Below, in pieces: positions 46,662 through 59,860 of a stretch of 64,000 nucleotides of DNA (position 1 is the stretch's first letter; every line of letters begins with the position of its first letter). The stretch covers positions 19,301,866 through 19,365,865 of the forward strand of contig JANAVB010023996.1 of NCBI GenBank assembly GCA_029216955.1, in the 5' to 3' direction. Source of the stretch: Iris pallida (Eukaryota > Streptophyta > Magnoliopsida > Asparagales > Iridaceae). The position numbers and the translations under genes were made by a program. The notes under the pieces are model-generated. The model made no database searches. It was not told the DNA's origin and worked only from the letters and a program-made list of their open reading frames with translations.

Positions 46662-46936
46662 GTTAACATGTGCCTGAAAATTATTATTTAATTTTTTATT
46701 TTAAAAATTGTAATCAACAACCAATAAATATTAAAATATATTTTTTATTGGAAAATGATGTCAAAACTTAATGAAAAATGAAAATTTTGCATTAAAAATT
46801 TAATTATTTGGTCTTGATAATATATCTCAATGCCAAAAAAAATATTATTTTAATTTTATTAAATGTTAATTATAATTTTAAAGTAAAAATTTACGTAAAA
46901 TTATCCTTAACATGTGTCCTTAGGACACATGTTAAC
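46662..46936. mobile_element. MITE-like element
   Basis: About 275 bp, AT-rich and non-coding. The left end is GTTAACATGTGCC (46662) and the right end, minus strand, is GTTAACATGTGTCC. The right end also holds a near-perfect hairpin, TTAACATGTGTCCT and AGGACACATGTTAA around one T (46907-46935). Target duplication is not certain, so the superfamily is not assigned. Confidence 0.5.
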
Positions 46937-48485
46937 AAGACGGATATAAATATATGAGTAATTTTATTCGTGCCTCTAAATATTCCTTCAAATCATTCAT
47001 CTTTATGTGAGATCTTACGTGACATATGACATAGCAGCTGACATGTCAAATTTTAATCCAAAAAATTTATCATCCAATTTTTTAATTTCAATTTTAAAGT
47101 TTGTTATGTCGGATGTCATGTCAGATGATATATCAGCTATTATATAAGAAAAATTGGTTTGGAGGAACACTTTAAAAAAATAATAATATTATTCATAAAA
47201 TATAGATTCTTATAATCTCAAACCTCTCTGTCTATAGCAATGATCCGTGCATGAAATTATATAGCACTGTTACTCTATTTAAACCAAACTTACTCTATAT
47301 TCAACTTGTAACTCGGTGTGACTTCCCCTCTCTGAACAATTACAATAAAATATAACTGGAATATCAAATATTATAATATAGAAAGGAATAAGAACTTTAT
47401 TGCCGCTTTTATTATTTTTATTGGCGATTATAAATTTGTTGGCCATTTGTTATATTCTGTCACCAGGTCTTGTATATATTTGTCGCAAGCGTTGGATCTT
47501 TGTGACCACGAGTGCCCATTCAAATTAGAATAATCAATATTTTTTTGTTTGACATTGTTCGGATGATCGAAAATTTTATGTAGGAGTTTTAATTTTATGT
47601 GGTATGTTGTTTTCTTGTGAGTTTTATGTGTAACAATTTCATTATATTTATTCTAGTTAGGACTAGCAACACCTAATTTAACTTTTTCATGTGAATTATT
47701 GCTTAATTTTTGGTTAGTAAAACATGAATAGCCAATCTACAGACAAGAAGTGCGACTCGTTTAAACATTTATCATCATTTCCTATACAAATTCCAATCTG
47801 GCACTACTTTTTTTTTTTTTTGATAGGGTTGATTACAATTTTGACGTTTGAGCATGTATAGTACTGTTAAAATTCTGTCAGTTCTTGCTATATATTGGAC
47901 TGTAAATTTTTTGACAGTTTTGTAAAAAATTATTATTTTTAAGACTGTCAAAATTTTAACAGTAATGAATGTGCACGAGAGTGTCAAAAATTGGACACTT
48001 TTTTATTTTATTTACTTTTGCTTCAGGATTGTTAAAATTATGTCAATCATGTACATATTTAGAAGTGCTAATTTTTTTTGCAATCCTAATGATGCCTCCT
48101 ATCAAAAAATTTATTGAACGAGTAATCTCCTACTTATTTTATAGCAAGTTTATATGTATAAATATATATATATATAAGCCCCCTAATTTTATAATTTTTT
48201 TATAATCTCCTGCACTACAAACCCCCTAATTTTATAATCTTTTTACAAATTTTTTTTATTTACTATTTATGGTATTTTCCCATCTAGTGAATAGTTAGTA
48301 AATAATTATATGATATATTTTTCTGTATATAAACAACTGAGTAAAATATTACTTGTAATATAATGCTTGCAAATCTTCGTTGAAATATACTTTATGGGTA
48401 TTAGTGAGTTTTCAATTTTTAGGAAATTTTTATATAATTTTCTAGGTGTAAGGTGTATATATAGATATACATAGGTATATAAATG
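46937..48485. other. AT-rich spacer
   Basis: No credible gene. It contains an imperfect 18-bp inverted repeat, ACTGTTAAAATTCTGTCA (47863-47880) against TGTCAAAATTTTAACAGT (47946-47963), possibly another small hairpin element. CCCCCTAATTTTATAAT is repeated at 48180 and 48221. Confidence 0.5.
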
Positions 48486-48621
<136 letters not shown>

Positions 48622-48709
48622 AAAAAAAATATATATATATATAGTAAAGAAAAAAAAAATATATATATATATAGTAAAGAAAAGAAAAAAGATATAAATA
48701 TATATTTAC

Positions 48710-49115
48710 TGTTACTTCTACAGTAACACATATTAGCCCGACCCCTCCCCTCTCTGTTTCTCTTCGTGGAACAGCCGAGTAAGGGTTGGCCCAAATCTTC
48801 AAAATTCAAATCGAATTAGTTCGTAATTGTTTTTCTGGGTAGTATTAGGAGATTTTCTACGTTCCTAAATCAAATTCGATCAGGAAATTCTATACGAACC
48901 GAATAAAATTCGGATTTGAAGAACGGGTGTATATATATACCTTTCGACAAGGAATTTCGGAAAACCCTTCCGCAAACTCTCGAGATCGACCCCCAACCCC
49001 AATCTCCGACTCCAGAGCGTCGCCAACAGCCCTGCGCCCCGCCTCAATCACCTGCACGGTGCTTCCGTTCGCCGCAGCACCGTCGTCACCCCGCCCTGAC
49101 CGACCCCGCAACAGG
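48710..49115 (+). other. GC-rich exon-like segment, unidentified
   Basis: Base composition changes sharply to C-rich at 48985-49110, ending at a donor-like AACAG|GTAAAG (49115). This resembles a plant 5' untranslated or first exon, or an LTR leader. Short frames (for example from 48916) have no recognised motif, and I found no downstream exon. Confidence 0.25.
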
Positions 49116-50202
49116 TAAAGCTTTGTTCATAAACCGATTGCAAGGTACCATTTTCTAGTTCCAATAACTTCGTGTATTCTCGAGCATTTTCCAATTTTTA
49201 AATTTCTGTAGAGAGACCACATAACCCTATGTGAACCATAGTAATTAGATTGAGTAGTAGTTAACCAGGTTGTCGACGAAATCGACGCAAAGCGAGAGAA
49301 AAACTGTCTATGAACAGAACATGATTGGCTTCCCAGAATCCACTTTAGAAGGCAATTTATGATCAACCTATTAAAAGTTTAGCATATCTAATTTAGGTCA
49401 TTGAAAGACAACATATACGAGATTAAACACTGCTATTATATTTATTTTTGAGTGATTGTACCGAAAGTTATTCTTCGTTAATGTTCAAGAAAACTGTTTT
49501 AAAAAAATTGAAGATTTTTAGAAATACTTTCCGATACGACGTACACCCCGACAAACCCTGTGACGTGGTCATGAACCAAAGGCATCGAAAGGTGCAAAAG
49601 TATCAAAAGATGCGTATCGACTTCGCAAATGTGTGGGAACTGACGGAACTCGATTTTGTTGCGCGTACGCGACGAAATCAGTGCGTATCTATCGAGCCAT
49701 ATCGACCTTTTGCAACCTTGGTCATAACTTCTTGTACCTTCGTCGTATCAAGACGAAACTTACGCCAACAGGACCGCATCAAAATTTTGGTCCTGTGTGC
49801 CAAGTTTGGTCCAATTCTGAGAAGGTCGACCGGAACGTCTTTTTGGCAGGCCCACGACCTAAACCTACGGGCAAAATTGTACACGACCCATGTAGTGTCC
49901 CGTTCCTCGCGGTCCACTATGTAATATCCACGGCTTGCTAAGTCAATCTTGAACTGAGTATTTGGGGAAACCATTGTCGGTATCGATTGATCACAGGTGA
50001 AATGCAATGAACCTTTCCAACTGATGGATCGACTTCTATTGAAATGAGTCCAATAGTTTTTATTGGATGTTTTCTTTCGCTGCTTCGTTTTGATGAATGC
50101 ATTTTCGTGTTAGTTTTCAATGATTGGTTTTCATTGTTAGCTTTCATCACATATTATATTCATTTCGAATCTTGAGAGAAAGAGACCGAATTATGCTAAT
50201 CG
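49116..50202. other. Spacer with LTR-like patches
   Basis: The section 49540-49930 (TATCGAGCCATATCGACC, CTTGGTCATAACTTCTTG) has the style of decayed LTR sequence. Overlapping frames on both strands there look fortuitous. No gene recognised. Confidence 0.35.
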
Positions 50203-51471
50203 TGTTAGGGTTATATACTAAAAGCATCACTTTTGTAGTAACCTTATTTCCTTAAATTTTGAATGAGAATCATATAGGCAAATGTTTGTATATTGTATTT
50301 GTTGCAAGTGTTAATACAAATGTCTAATATTCTATATTGTAGATAATATGGTGTGTGGTGTCACACAGAAGATCATATTATCAGTTTCCTATGGAGTATA
50401 TAAATAGTTCACAACCTAGATGGACTTGGACAATCTATTGGAAATGTTGTAGTGTAATCTGGTATTAGTCTATCTTGACTATATGTTTACACTAGTACAC
50501 TTTGTGTGTATTGAACAGGACCACTTGAGGTTGTTCTCTTTGTACTGACTACATAAGAGAACAAGCAACATTGTTATTATGGATGCTTGTGCTCTTAATC
50601 CGGATATAATAACGGACATGTATATGTAGTGTGCATTACTTTGACTCATAAAAGAGTGAGATTCATTATGGATCAACAACCTCTATGAATTGGGTAATAA
50701 TATTGTATATATGATGGGCTGTTGATTATAAAAAGAATCTATGTTTCGATACATCGGGTTGATGATGTCCTCTTAAGGAGCTCATATGGATTGTCATGTA
50801 AACCCTGCAGGTGGATTATATCCGACATGACAAATAAAGTTGAGCGGTACTACTTAAGGATAAAAGATGTCGAATCAATATAGTGCCAGTAACTTAATTT
50901 GATCGACGGACATACGATATCTTAACATGGGAAGCCAAACGAGCATATAATAAAAGGAGTCCACAAACATAATTTGGGATTAGGGAGGTAGTGCAACAAT
51001 AGCTCATTAGTGGACCGAGCTATTGTTAATGGGCCTGGATTGTGTGTTCGAGCTGAACACGGGATATCCAGATCCGTTAGGAGGCCTAACCCTAATTTCT
51101 CCTCATGGTCCCTGCCATAGCCTATATATATCCTCTATTCTCTGGCCGCCAGATTACTGATCAGAAATCTAAAATTTTCTCTAAATTCGTGATTCATGTA
51201 AGGAGTTAAAGAGAGGGCTGCCAAGGAGAAGAAAATATTGGGAGATCGTCGCCCACACGACGTCCAACTCGAGGTAGGAATACGTGCAGAAGATCTTTGG
51301 GTCGTCCGCTTGAGATTGCCAGGAATTACTTGTCTCCTTTCCGTCGCAGGTATAATTCGTGAACCCTAGTTTCCGCCTATGAAGGGTTAGAACACGTATT
51401 AGATCTGTTTAACTTTCTATCGATCAATACGCACACCAAAGGAAGGGTCCTGGCAATCTCCAGTTCCATCA
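50203..51471 (+). repeat. Ty1-copia 5' LTR (about 1269 bp)
   Basis: It begins TGTTAGGGTTATATACTAAA and ends CCAGTTCCATCA, 2 bp before the primer site. The limits are inferred from the TG...CA ends and the primer site because no 3' LTR is present for comparison. Confidence 0.72.
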
Positions 51472-51473
51472 AT

Positions 51474-51486
51474 TGGTACCAGAGCC
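51474..51486 (+). other. Primer-binding site, initiator tRNA-Met
   Basis: TGGTACCAGAGCC differs from the usual TGGTATCAGAGCC at one base. It lies 2 bp after the LTR end. Confidence 0.85.
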
Positions 51487-52672
51487 ACTTTGGATCTACG
51501 TATTGATTGATATGTCCATGTTGTCCAATAAAATCTGTGCTGTGTAATAGTCGTTAGATGTAGATCTGTTCTAACTCGGTTTTGCAGGCATCTTAGATCC
51601 AACTATTATGGTCCAATGCATATTTTTTTTTATTGTGTTGTTTAAACCATGGACAAGTCGTGGATGTTATTGTTGCTGTGGATGTAATTAAAATTACGAG
51701 GGTTGATCGTGCTTATTATTTAATTTTTCAATCTAGATTATATGCGAACTCCTTCGGGAGGCATAGGATTATGTAAATTTAATTATTTTTGATCAATCGT
51801 GATGGCGGTGGTGGCTGTTTCTGACGCCGGACGAAATGCTGGTTTTAAGCAGTCTAGAGGCAGACAGATGATTTTCAATGAAGGAATCGAACCCCGTATA
51901 GATCTGCGCAGCGCCATATTTTGGATTCGGATAGTTGAGGACGGAGCAGCAAAGATGACCATAATAGTTGGATATTTTCTCTTATTTTTGTCATTTTGCT
52001 TTTTCTGATTATGCATGTTTATTATTGTGTGGTTGTTTTTTTTTAAAAACCAAGCCTACATTAATAATGGACAACATGGACATAATATCAACTAGTAGAA
52101 AAACCCTCATTGTTAAATAACTAAGTGGGAGAGGATTTTTATTTAGTATAGATCCTATGGTCTCCATTATTAGTTTGTAGGTGATGTAATTATACTTGCG
52201 TGTTGACTTTAGTGCTTTCCTCTATATCGGATGAGTATAATTATGGATCACCAGTACAAACTTCCTTTGGGATAATTGTAGAAAGTTACCTATTATGTGT
52301 TCACTTCTCCATTTGAAGGAACTCACTACAAGGTAATGGACTTAATATTAAGTAATGGTATACACTTAGATACAAATAATGGTATCCTCCCCATCGGAGT
52401 CACTGCTATTATTTGTATGACCAGAGCAAGACCAACATATTAATTTTATTTGTCATAAAGTTATATTGACATGATAGTAAAATTAATAAGAAAAATCTAC
52501 TTGAATAAAGTTGAATTTGTATACGTCCACACTATCGTGGCATGCTAAATTCATGGTGTTCAAAGTGTTGGTGAATTTCTTATTATTGTTTTGAGCGAAT
52601 CAATATTTAGTTAATTCAAAAAGTTTTTTTGCCCTACATAATTTTATTTATGTGATTCTCAGGATTTCAAAA
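51487..52672 (+). other. Copia leader region
   Basis: About 1.2 kb of AT-rich leader between primer site and gag. A short frame at 51799-52008 has no recognised motif. No gene seen. Confidence 0.5.
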
Positions 52673-53785
52673 ATGGGTTCTTTCAGTCCACTTATGGTGA
52701 TTCTTAAAGAAAACAAACTTATTGGACCTAATTATATTGATTGGAAACGTAATTTGGACATTGTTCTGACTGCTGAGGAGTACAAATATGTACTTGTTGA
52801 GGAATGCCTACCTAAGTCTGATGCTAACTCTGATGAAGAGGTCAAAGAGACTTATAAGAAGTGGAAAAAGGCAGATGAGATGGCGCAGTGTTACATTCTG
52901 GCATCTATGTCAAATGTACTGCAACATCAGCATCAGGCCATGGCCACAGCTTATGACATGATGTATAACCTCAAGGAACTCTTCGGACATCAGAGTAGAG
53001 CAGCTAGGCAGTTTGCTATGAAATGTTTGATGAATACAAAAATGGCTGAGGGTATACCAGTAAGGGATCATGTTCTCAAGATGATGGGTCATCTGAATGA
53101 GATGGAGATCCTTAGAGCTGAAATCGATGGGGAAACCCAGGTCGATATCATTCTCGGGACTCTGCCTAAAAGTTTTGACAATTTCTGCCTTAATTACAAC
53201 ATAAACAAAATGTTGTATAGTTTGGCAGAACTTGCAAAAGAGCTACAGGATGCCGAATCTCTCTTTAAGCAGAGTGGTCATGTTTTTGTTTCTGAAAAGA
53301 CTTCTACTTCTAAGCCAAAAGGTGGTAAGAAGAATAATAACATTCAGAAACAGGCAAACTCAGCAAAGAAGGGCATGGGACCTCAAGGTGCGGTAAAAAA
53401 GCCGAAAGGCAAATATTTCAAGTACAAAGGGTCAGGACATTGGAAGACTGATTGCCCACTTCTCAAAAAAGGGAACAAAGAAGTTATATCTCATTTACTA
53501 GTAGTTGAAATATGTTTAGCGATGTTATCTACCAGCACCTGGTGTGTAGATACAGGAGCCACTAATCTTGTCTGCAATACATTGCAGGGGTTCCAGGAAA
53601 CCAGACGGCTCAGTGATGGAGAGATATGCTTGTTCATGGGTGATGCTACAAAAGTATCGGTCGTTGCATTAGGAGATGTTACTTTATCTTTTGGTAGAAA
53701 TAAGTCTTTGACATTGAGAAATTGTCTTTATGCACCTTCACTTAGAAGGAATTTAGTTTCTGTTTCTATGTTAGTTAAGGATTGA
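52673..53785 (+). pseudogene. Ty1-copia gag-protease fragment
   Basis: The start ATG at 52673 gives MGSFSPLMVILKENKLIGPN and an open frame of 370 residues. The gag (UBN2-type) part has YIDWKRNLDIVLTAEEYKYV and LKELFGHQSRAARQ. A zinc-knuckle site follows at residues ~245-262, then the aspartic protease active site WCVDTGATNLVCN (~288-300) and LYAPSLRRNLVSVS. The knuckle reads YFKYKGSGHWKTDC where the family has CF.CG..GHW...C; the first two cysteines are tyrosine, so RNA binding is probably lost. The frame stops at 53785 within the region that normally runs into integrase. I call it a pseudogene because of the truncation and lost cysteines. Confidence 0.88.
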
Positions 53786-53900
53786 TATTCAGTTTATTTT
53801 AATGACAGTATAAGCTTTGTACTTGTATTCCTATCAAGTTTATCAATAAAAGAAGTATTTCTATTTCAAATCTCTGTGTCCAATATTTGGTTTTCTATAA

Positions 53901-55008
53901 TAAATGGGTGTGTGCGTGTGTTTTGCTTGACTAGTTATTTTGTGCAGGTACTTGGCCTTGGGCAAGCGCAACTTAGGCTTGCACGGCATCACGCCTTAGC
54001 GAGGACAAACGATCCCGCAGGGATCCAGGCAAGGCGGACGTCCCTAGCAAGATCGGGACGTGACAGTCCGCCAGAATCCAACTTTGGACACACGGTTGGT
54101 CTCATCTGCTCAAATCGGACCTGTAGACATGTAGTTTGACGACTTTAGAGACCACAAACATTGGCACTTGTTTTGGTTCAAAACGGGTCCAACGACGAAA
54201 ATTGTTTTTACCCAAAATTATGATTTTGCCCCTGTTCCAGAATTGGACTTTTGGACAGGCATTTCCTAGATATATATTTTAAACCGAGAACGTTCTTGAT
54301 GTTTGTTTCAGCATCCGGAGCCGTTCGTGAATTTTGAGATTTTACTGCTGTTTGCCATTAAAATCTTTTGATTGCAAATTTCAATACAAATAGAACAATG
54401 TTACAATATAGGACTTAGATGTAGTCCTAGGAGTACACTTTTGTTTATCTGGGTCCCTTGTGCCGATGGAGCGAGTGGTAATGCGTTGACTCCGTTGACG
54501 ATCTGACGACGGTTATCGGTTCTCTGAAGGTCTGGGTTGCTCTGAATGCTGGAGCTTGCGAAGAGGAGAAAGACGTTGAATGTCTGTATCTGCCTCTGTA
54601 GTGGTACGATGTCTCTGTCTATATATGTATGTTCGTCTCTGTGTGTGTGCGAAAGAAGGAAATAATCCCTTTATTTATAGTTTTGCAGGCTGGCTGCTCA
54701 TGCGCGCATATGTAGGATGCGCCTGGACGCGGGGGATGCCACGTGGTGATTGCTGATGGAGGCACATGGACGATGCGCCCTGATTAAGGAGTTGAATTCT
54801 TTATGCTGCTGTTGTGAGCCGGCACGTAGCAGAGAAGAAGATCTTTCTGTTGCTGAGATCTTGGGTGAGTTGAGTCAAAGGACACGTGTCGTCGACCCAT
54901 GGCTCGAAGATTTCGAATTTGATAGGGAATGATCTGGTAGGATGCGCCTAGGATTGGGCGCATGAGGAGACTTTGGCTCGTAACCTTTAGGAGTCACGAA
55001 CCATTCGG
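53901..55008. other. Mixed decayed retroelement-like sequence
   Basis: A segment at 53940-54064 ends GATCGGGACGTGACA, like the LARD LTR ends. Further on, 54480-54720 has CTCTGTCTATATATGTATG and CCTTTATTTATAG, TATA-like. No frame with a recognised protein; the short frame at 54750-54932 is unsupported. Confidence 0.35.
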
Positions 55009-55182
55009 GGCGCATGGCTTTTGAGGCGCATACGAGGCTTCAGTAGTGACTTTACTCCAGTCTTTTGGGATCAGAGAGAAGTCTGGGGCGCATGGCTTTT
55101 GAGGCGCATGCAGAGCTTCAATGGTGACTTTCCTTCTGTCTTAGGGATCAGTTAAAAGTCTGAGGCGCATGGCTTTTGAGGC
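55009..55182. repeat. ~78-bp tandem repeat cut by LARD-2
   Basis: GGCGCATGGCTTTTGAGG starts at 55009, 55087 and 55164, and the third unit is cut at 55182 where the LARD-2 LTR begins. Related GCGC(A/C)T words lie upstream from 54710. Confidence 0.85.
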
Positions 55183-58100
55183 TGTAACACCCAGTTTTTC
55201 TGATGAAGGTAATTTAAAATTTTGTAATTATAATTATTATTTATTGATAATTATTTATATTATGATTTTTGGTGATTTTTAATCATTTTTAAACTATTTA
55301 AAATTATGACTTGTGATTTTGACATTTTACTATTGTTTGGTTTTAATTTCGAGGAATTTGTCACCCCCAGTTTTCAGGAACAAGAGTATTTTTGTCATTT
55401 TTATTTTTAAAATATTTTTGAAATTTATTTTATTATTTATGATATTGTTTTGGGATTATTTGAGTCGGGTTCGAATTTCAGCTCAATCCGACTTGAAACG
55501 GGGACCCGGGGGTAGTGTTGACTTTAGTGGACCCACACATTAGTTAGCCATGGCCCACATGATAGAAATATTTTAGTTAGAGGTTAGACTAATTATTATG
55601 GATAAGGTTAGTGTGATTAGAGACTTTAGAATGACTAATTTAGCCCCAACAAATTAGCCCTTTCCAAATACTAATAGAATAGGTTAGTAGGGGCATTTTG
55701 GACCTTACCATAATAGGACAAATAGCCCCATATGGCCAGCCACTTTGGGAGAGGATAGGCTCAAGTTCATTTTATTATTCTCATCCACACTCTTTCTCTT
55801 GTTCTTTCCCAAATTTCTAGAGAGCAATCCCTGGCAATTTCTCCACCAAATCCTTCCATTTTGCCACCAAATCTTCTTCTTTTCCTTCGCATTCTAGCCA
55901 AGGAGGAAGCTACCCAAGTTTGGGAGGATTCGGAGCTCGTTCGTGTCCTTTTGGAATCTCTACGTGTCGGTGTCGCTCCGGAAAGGCTTTTCTTTCCGAT
56001 CTACCGGAAGGTATAAATCCCTTCTCCTTTTCATTTTCTCATACATATAGGTCTATTTTGAACCCATAGGAATGACCTCCATGGTTGTATCTCCATTTGT
56101 GTCTATTTCGTGTCCATTTGGAGGTCATAGGAGTGTCCTTTGTGTTGTGGTTGTGTCCATGTGGGAAAATCCCAAATTTGGACACACTATGTGTTGTTGT
56201 TATGTATGAATGAATTATTACATGTTTAATCTCATATTTTGTATTGGAGATGTGTTCTATAGTGTCTCATATATATATATAGTGTAGAGAGTGACTTCTT
56301 GATATATTATGTTATATACTTGTGTTTCTTTTGTTTCAAACTACCTAAATTCGTCATAATTTTTATCCACGTTTTTAGTAGCTAGAACAACTTAGAAATG
56401 CCATAACTTTTAGCTCATAACTCCAATTAAACTTCCATTTTTTTTTAAAGAAGCATATCGAAGTTAGCTTTCCAATATATATTTTAATAAGCCAAATTCT
56501 TTCTGTAACTTTCTGTAAATTATTTGAGTGTCAGCTGTACGAAAGACGAACACGTTTCGGTATTTTCGCGATTTCGGGAGCTTTCGGACACGAAAATACG
56601 ATCCGTTTGAAGTTTCGGAAAGCTAATATGAAGTACTACAACGTACATTAATCCTAGAATTTAGTGAATGCCCAATTGGTACAGTATTGGTTTTAAGTAA
56701 AAGAGTGACTATACGATATATGCATTTTGTGTAACCTATGAGCCTAATAGTATGGATATTAAATAAATATAGAGTATATAATGCATGATATGTTAGATCA
56801 ATGAAATGATATATATATGATATATATCCTCTTTACATTAATGTATATATATGGTTGAATGCAAGCATGGGAATGCAATTAATGTAATATATGTAAGCAA
56901 TGCATAAATACATGAATGAAAGAATGATATACAATGCATGCATGAAAGTATATAATGAATGCTAGATATAAATACAGGATATATGTAATGATAGATATGA
57001 ATGCATAATGTATAAATATTGTAAATACAATATCAGATTTCATATGTAGACATAGAACCAATGTATAGCTGATATTTAGATTGAATGTTAGTTCATTTTA
57101 GGTTGTTCGAACACTGAACTGTCCATGTAAGCATATATACCTTCCTTTTCCTATTGCCAAGCCAATTTCAGTTTTTAATATAGTGGAATGTCTATGAATA
57201 TAATGTTAACCTTCAACCCCTTAATTCGAAATGTTAGTTAATTTCAGTATTAGACAATGCATGTATGCATATGGGATGTTGGCTTAATGGCAGATTTTCA
57301 GATAACATGGTTCATTTTATGTGGTTAGTTACACCAGTTTATGGGATAGCTCACTTTAGTTTATTGTAAATGTGGAACTAAACTGAGAATGAACTTCACC
57401 TCTGCACAAGGACACCCCACTTTATATCAACCACCATGCCATGTAACCCTTCTCTAAATGATTGCTATAATATATATAGATTTATGTAAAGTATAGATGC
57501 ATGTTAGTTATAACTTAAATAGTTTCTACTCTAATGTATATAGATGTATACTTGTAGCCATGCATGTTAAGTATAATACATGTGTAATGTAGATGGGTTA
57601 GCTTTGTGCCATGTGTAGTGTAAACTCATAACTAGTATTGATTTCTCTTTTCATGTATACCCCATGTTCACACACACACACATAGCTTTATATTAGTTCT
57701 TTTCTCTTATATATATATATATATATATATATAAATGTTGAATAGCATGAATGTGATGTATCTTGATATATGACTTGTGTTGGCTTGTATAGCCTTGGAT
57801 TTGTATGGTGTGTACTAGCTAGGGTAGACTGGTTAGGCCTAGTGAGACTTCATTGAGTCTATGTTGACCCAGTTGACCTAGCTTTGACTAGATAGTTGAC
57901 TAGAGTTGACCAAGTGTTTACTTTAGTCTAGTTTGACCTAGACAGCATGTAGATGCATTGTAGCAGTCTATTTTCTTATTTTTGACATGTTGTAACTTGT
58001 ATTGCTCTGATTAGGAGACAGACATCTCTCCTCAGGCAGTACATTTACTTCAGACATTCAGATACGAGGCGAGTACATTCTCTGACCGTTTCATACTTGC

Positions 58101-59230
58101 CTGGATTTACATTCTTGCTCTAGATTACTGTACTTGATGCTGACACGTTGTTATCACGGATTGGTACTATACGGATCTTCTTTTTGGGATGTTATCCCCT
58201 TGTATTCACTAGATACATATTGTGATGTGTGTTTCACTTCTATATTGTATTTATTGAATACCTATATCCTTGTATACTCCTTGTGCACATTGTACTCTCA
58301 GTATCACATGAGTCCCAGGGATAGACCATTGTACACTATTGTATAACATTGTACAACTATTGTATAACATTGTACATCTATTGTATAATATTATACATCC
58401 ATTGTATAACATTGTACACTATTGTGCAGATACGTAACTAGAGTGGATCCTTATGTACTGATTGGGGAGGGAGAGTAGAATTGGTTATGTAATCAAATCC
58501 TATTGTACAAGATTGTATAACTATGTATATGTCTATTGTACACCCACGTACAATGGAGTTCTATTGTATTTTCCTAGACTGTTTACATAACCATATTGTA
58601 CTCTAAATCACAGTAGGCTTACAGTTCTTACTTATCATATTTAGTATTTCTTGTTATCAAATCTCTACTATTTTTTATACACTTCTTTCTTTCTCGTTTC
58701 ATGTACCTTACTCTATTGCATGCTTTATATTTTCTAATATGATATGAACTGCGTGAGATATTTTGTGCTCGCTCCCGTCCTGACTGGACCTGTTGAAAAT
58801 TTTACAGAGATGATGAGGAACCCTGCACCCTTACTTGGAGTTTGCCTAGTTTGACACTCGCGACCTGGACCCCTGGGAAGGTTCAGGCAGCTGCTCAGGA
58901 TGATACCTTGTTAGTGTAGATAGCTTAGACTGTTCTTCTTTTCATGCTTAGCTGTTGTCTTTATTTTCAAAGTTGTATATTTTAGAGATGATGAGACTTG
59001 TATTCCATTTCTGCTGTACCTCAGTTGAGGATTTCTTATCTATTTCCATCGTACTACATTCTACCTTAGATTGTGATTGCGTTGTACCTCAGTGTTGGCC
59101 TCCGTCTGGAGAGTATATTTCATATGTAGTTATAGTTCATGACCTAGAACAGCGTTCTACCACCGATACTGCGGCGTAGGCTGGGCGTTGTTACGTTCTC
59201 GTACCCTCACGTTGGGTGCTGGTCGTGACA
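55183..59230 (+). repeat. LARD-2 5' LTR (4048 bp)
   Basis: It starts TGTAACACCCAG and ends GCTGGTCGTGACA. It contains a CT-rich leader-like stretch (55775-55880), GTCGGTGTCGCTCCGGAAAGG (55966-55986), an (AT)n tract (57712-57732), a TTGAC cluster (57863-57920) and short ATTGTACA repeats (58325-58420). Frames inside are shadows without family match. Confidence 0.9.
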
Positions 59231-59479
59231 CGTTTTTAGTGGAGGTCCATGCAGGTCGAGTTTATGTAGTGGTATTCGAACTAGAGTATCACTACAGCCT
59301 ACAGTAGGATTAGGATATTTTGGAGGTACTCAATCACATTAGGAAAAACTCTTAATCAGATTCCTTTTTGTCAAAAATTGTTGCTTATTGACTTCCCTTG
59401 GATAATAAACTGTCCTCCTTTAAATTTTTCGCTTCATTCTCAGAATTTGTTTCTTGTTTGATCAGTTTTCATGATGGTT

Positions 59480-59860
59480 ATGAAGACACGATCTCATCGC
59501 TTCGGTTCGGAGGATACTATCGAGAGGCTGGCTACCTCTCGTCCTGTTCATTAGGGCCTCGAGACCGCAGCTTCTGTTGTGCCGACTCAGGTTGGCATTT
59601 CTGCTACATTGGAGGTGCACCTCTATCTGTACAGAGATTTTCTCCCGTCATTTCTGATTTTTCTCAGCATCGGTGATTCATGCAGCATCAGCAGCAGACC
59701 AGAGAAAACTAGGGCGAGCTATCGTCAGGACAGTCAAGGATGTGCAGACCATTGGAGATCTTGCTGCAAGTTCCGTTCTTCTCAATTCCATTTCCGCAAT
59801 TGTCTTTTATAATTACCTTGAAATCCGATTCCATCTGTTCCTTGTTGATTGATTAATTTT
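59480..59860 (+). pseudogene. Vestigial gag start in LARD-2
   Basis: ATG at 59480 reads MKTRSHRFGSEDTIERLA and then meets a stop after TSRPVH. The frame continues GLETAASVVPTQVGISATLE. Arg/Ser-rich openings of this kind begin gag in Tekay-type elements, so I read it as a gag relic. Nothing resembling a capsid domain follows. Confidence 0.4.

Larger units (their letters stand above)
50203..53900 (+). mobile_element. Truncated Ty1-copia retrotransposon
   Basis: The 5' LTR, primer site, leader and gag-protease frame are present. Integrase, reverse transcriptase, RNase H and the 3' LTR are missing. Coding similarity decays after 53785 (YSVYFNDS...) and is lost by about 53900, where unrelated sequence begins. 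Confidence 0.82.

Noticed and set aside
49448..50007. Overlapping plus and minus frames of 100-158 residues
   Set aside because: No recognised motif, both strands open by chance, and the sequence resembles decayed LTR.
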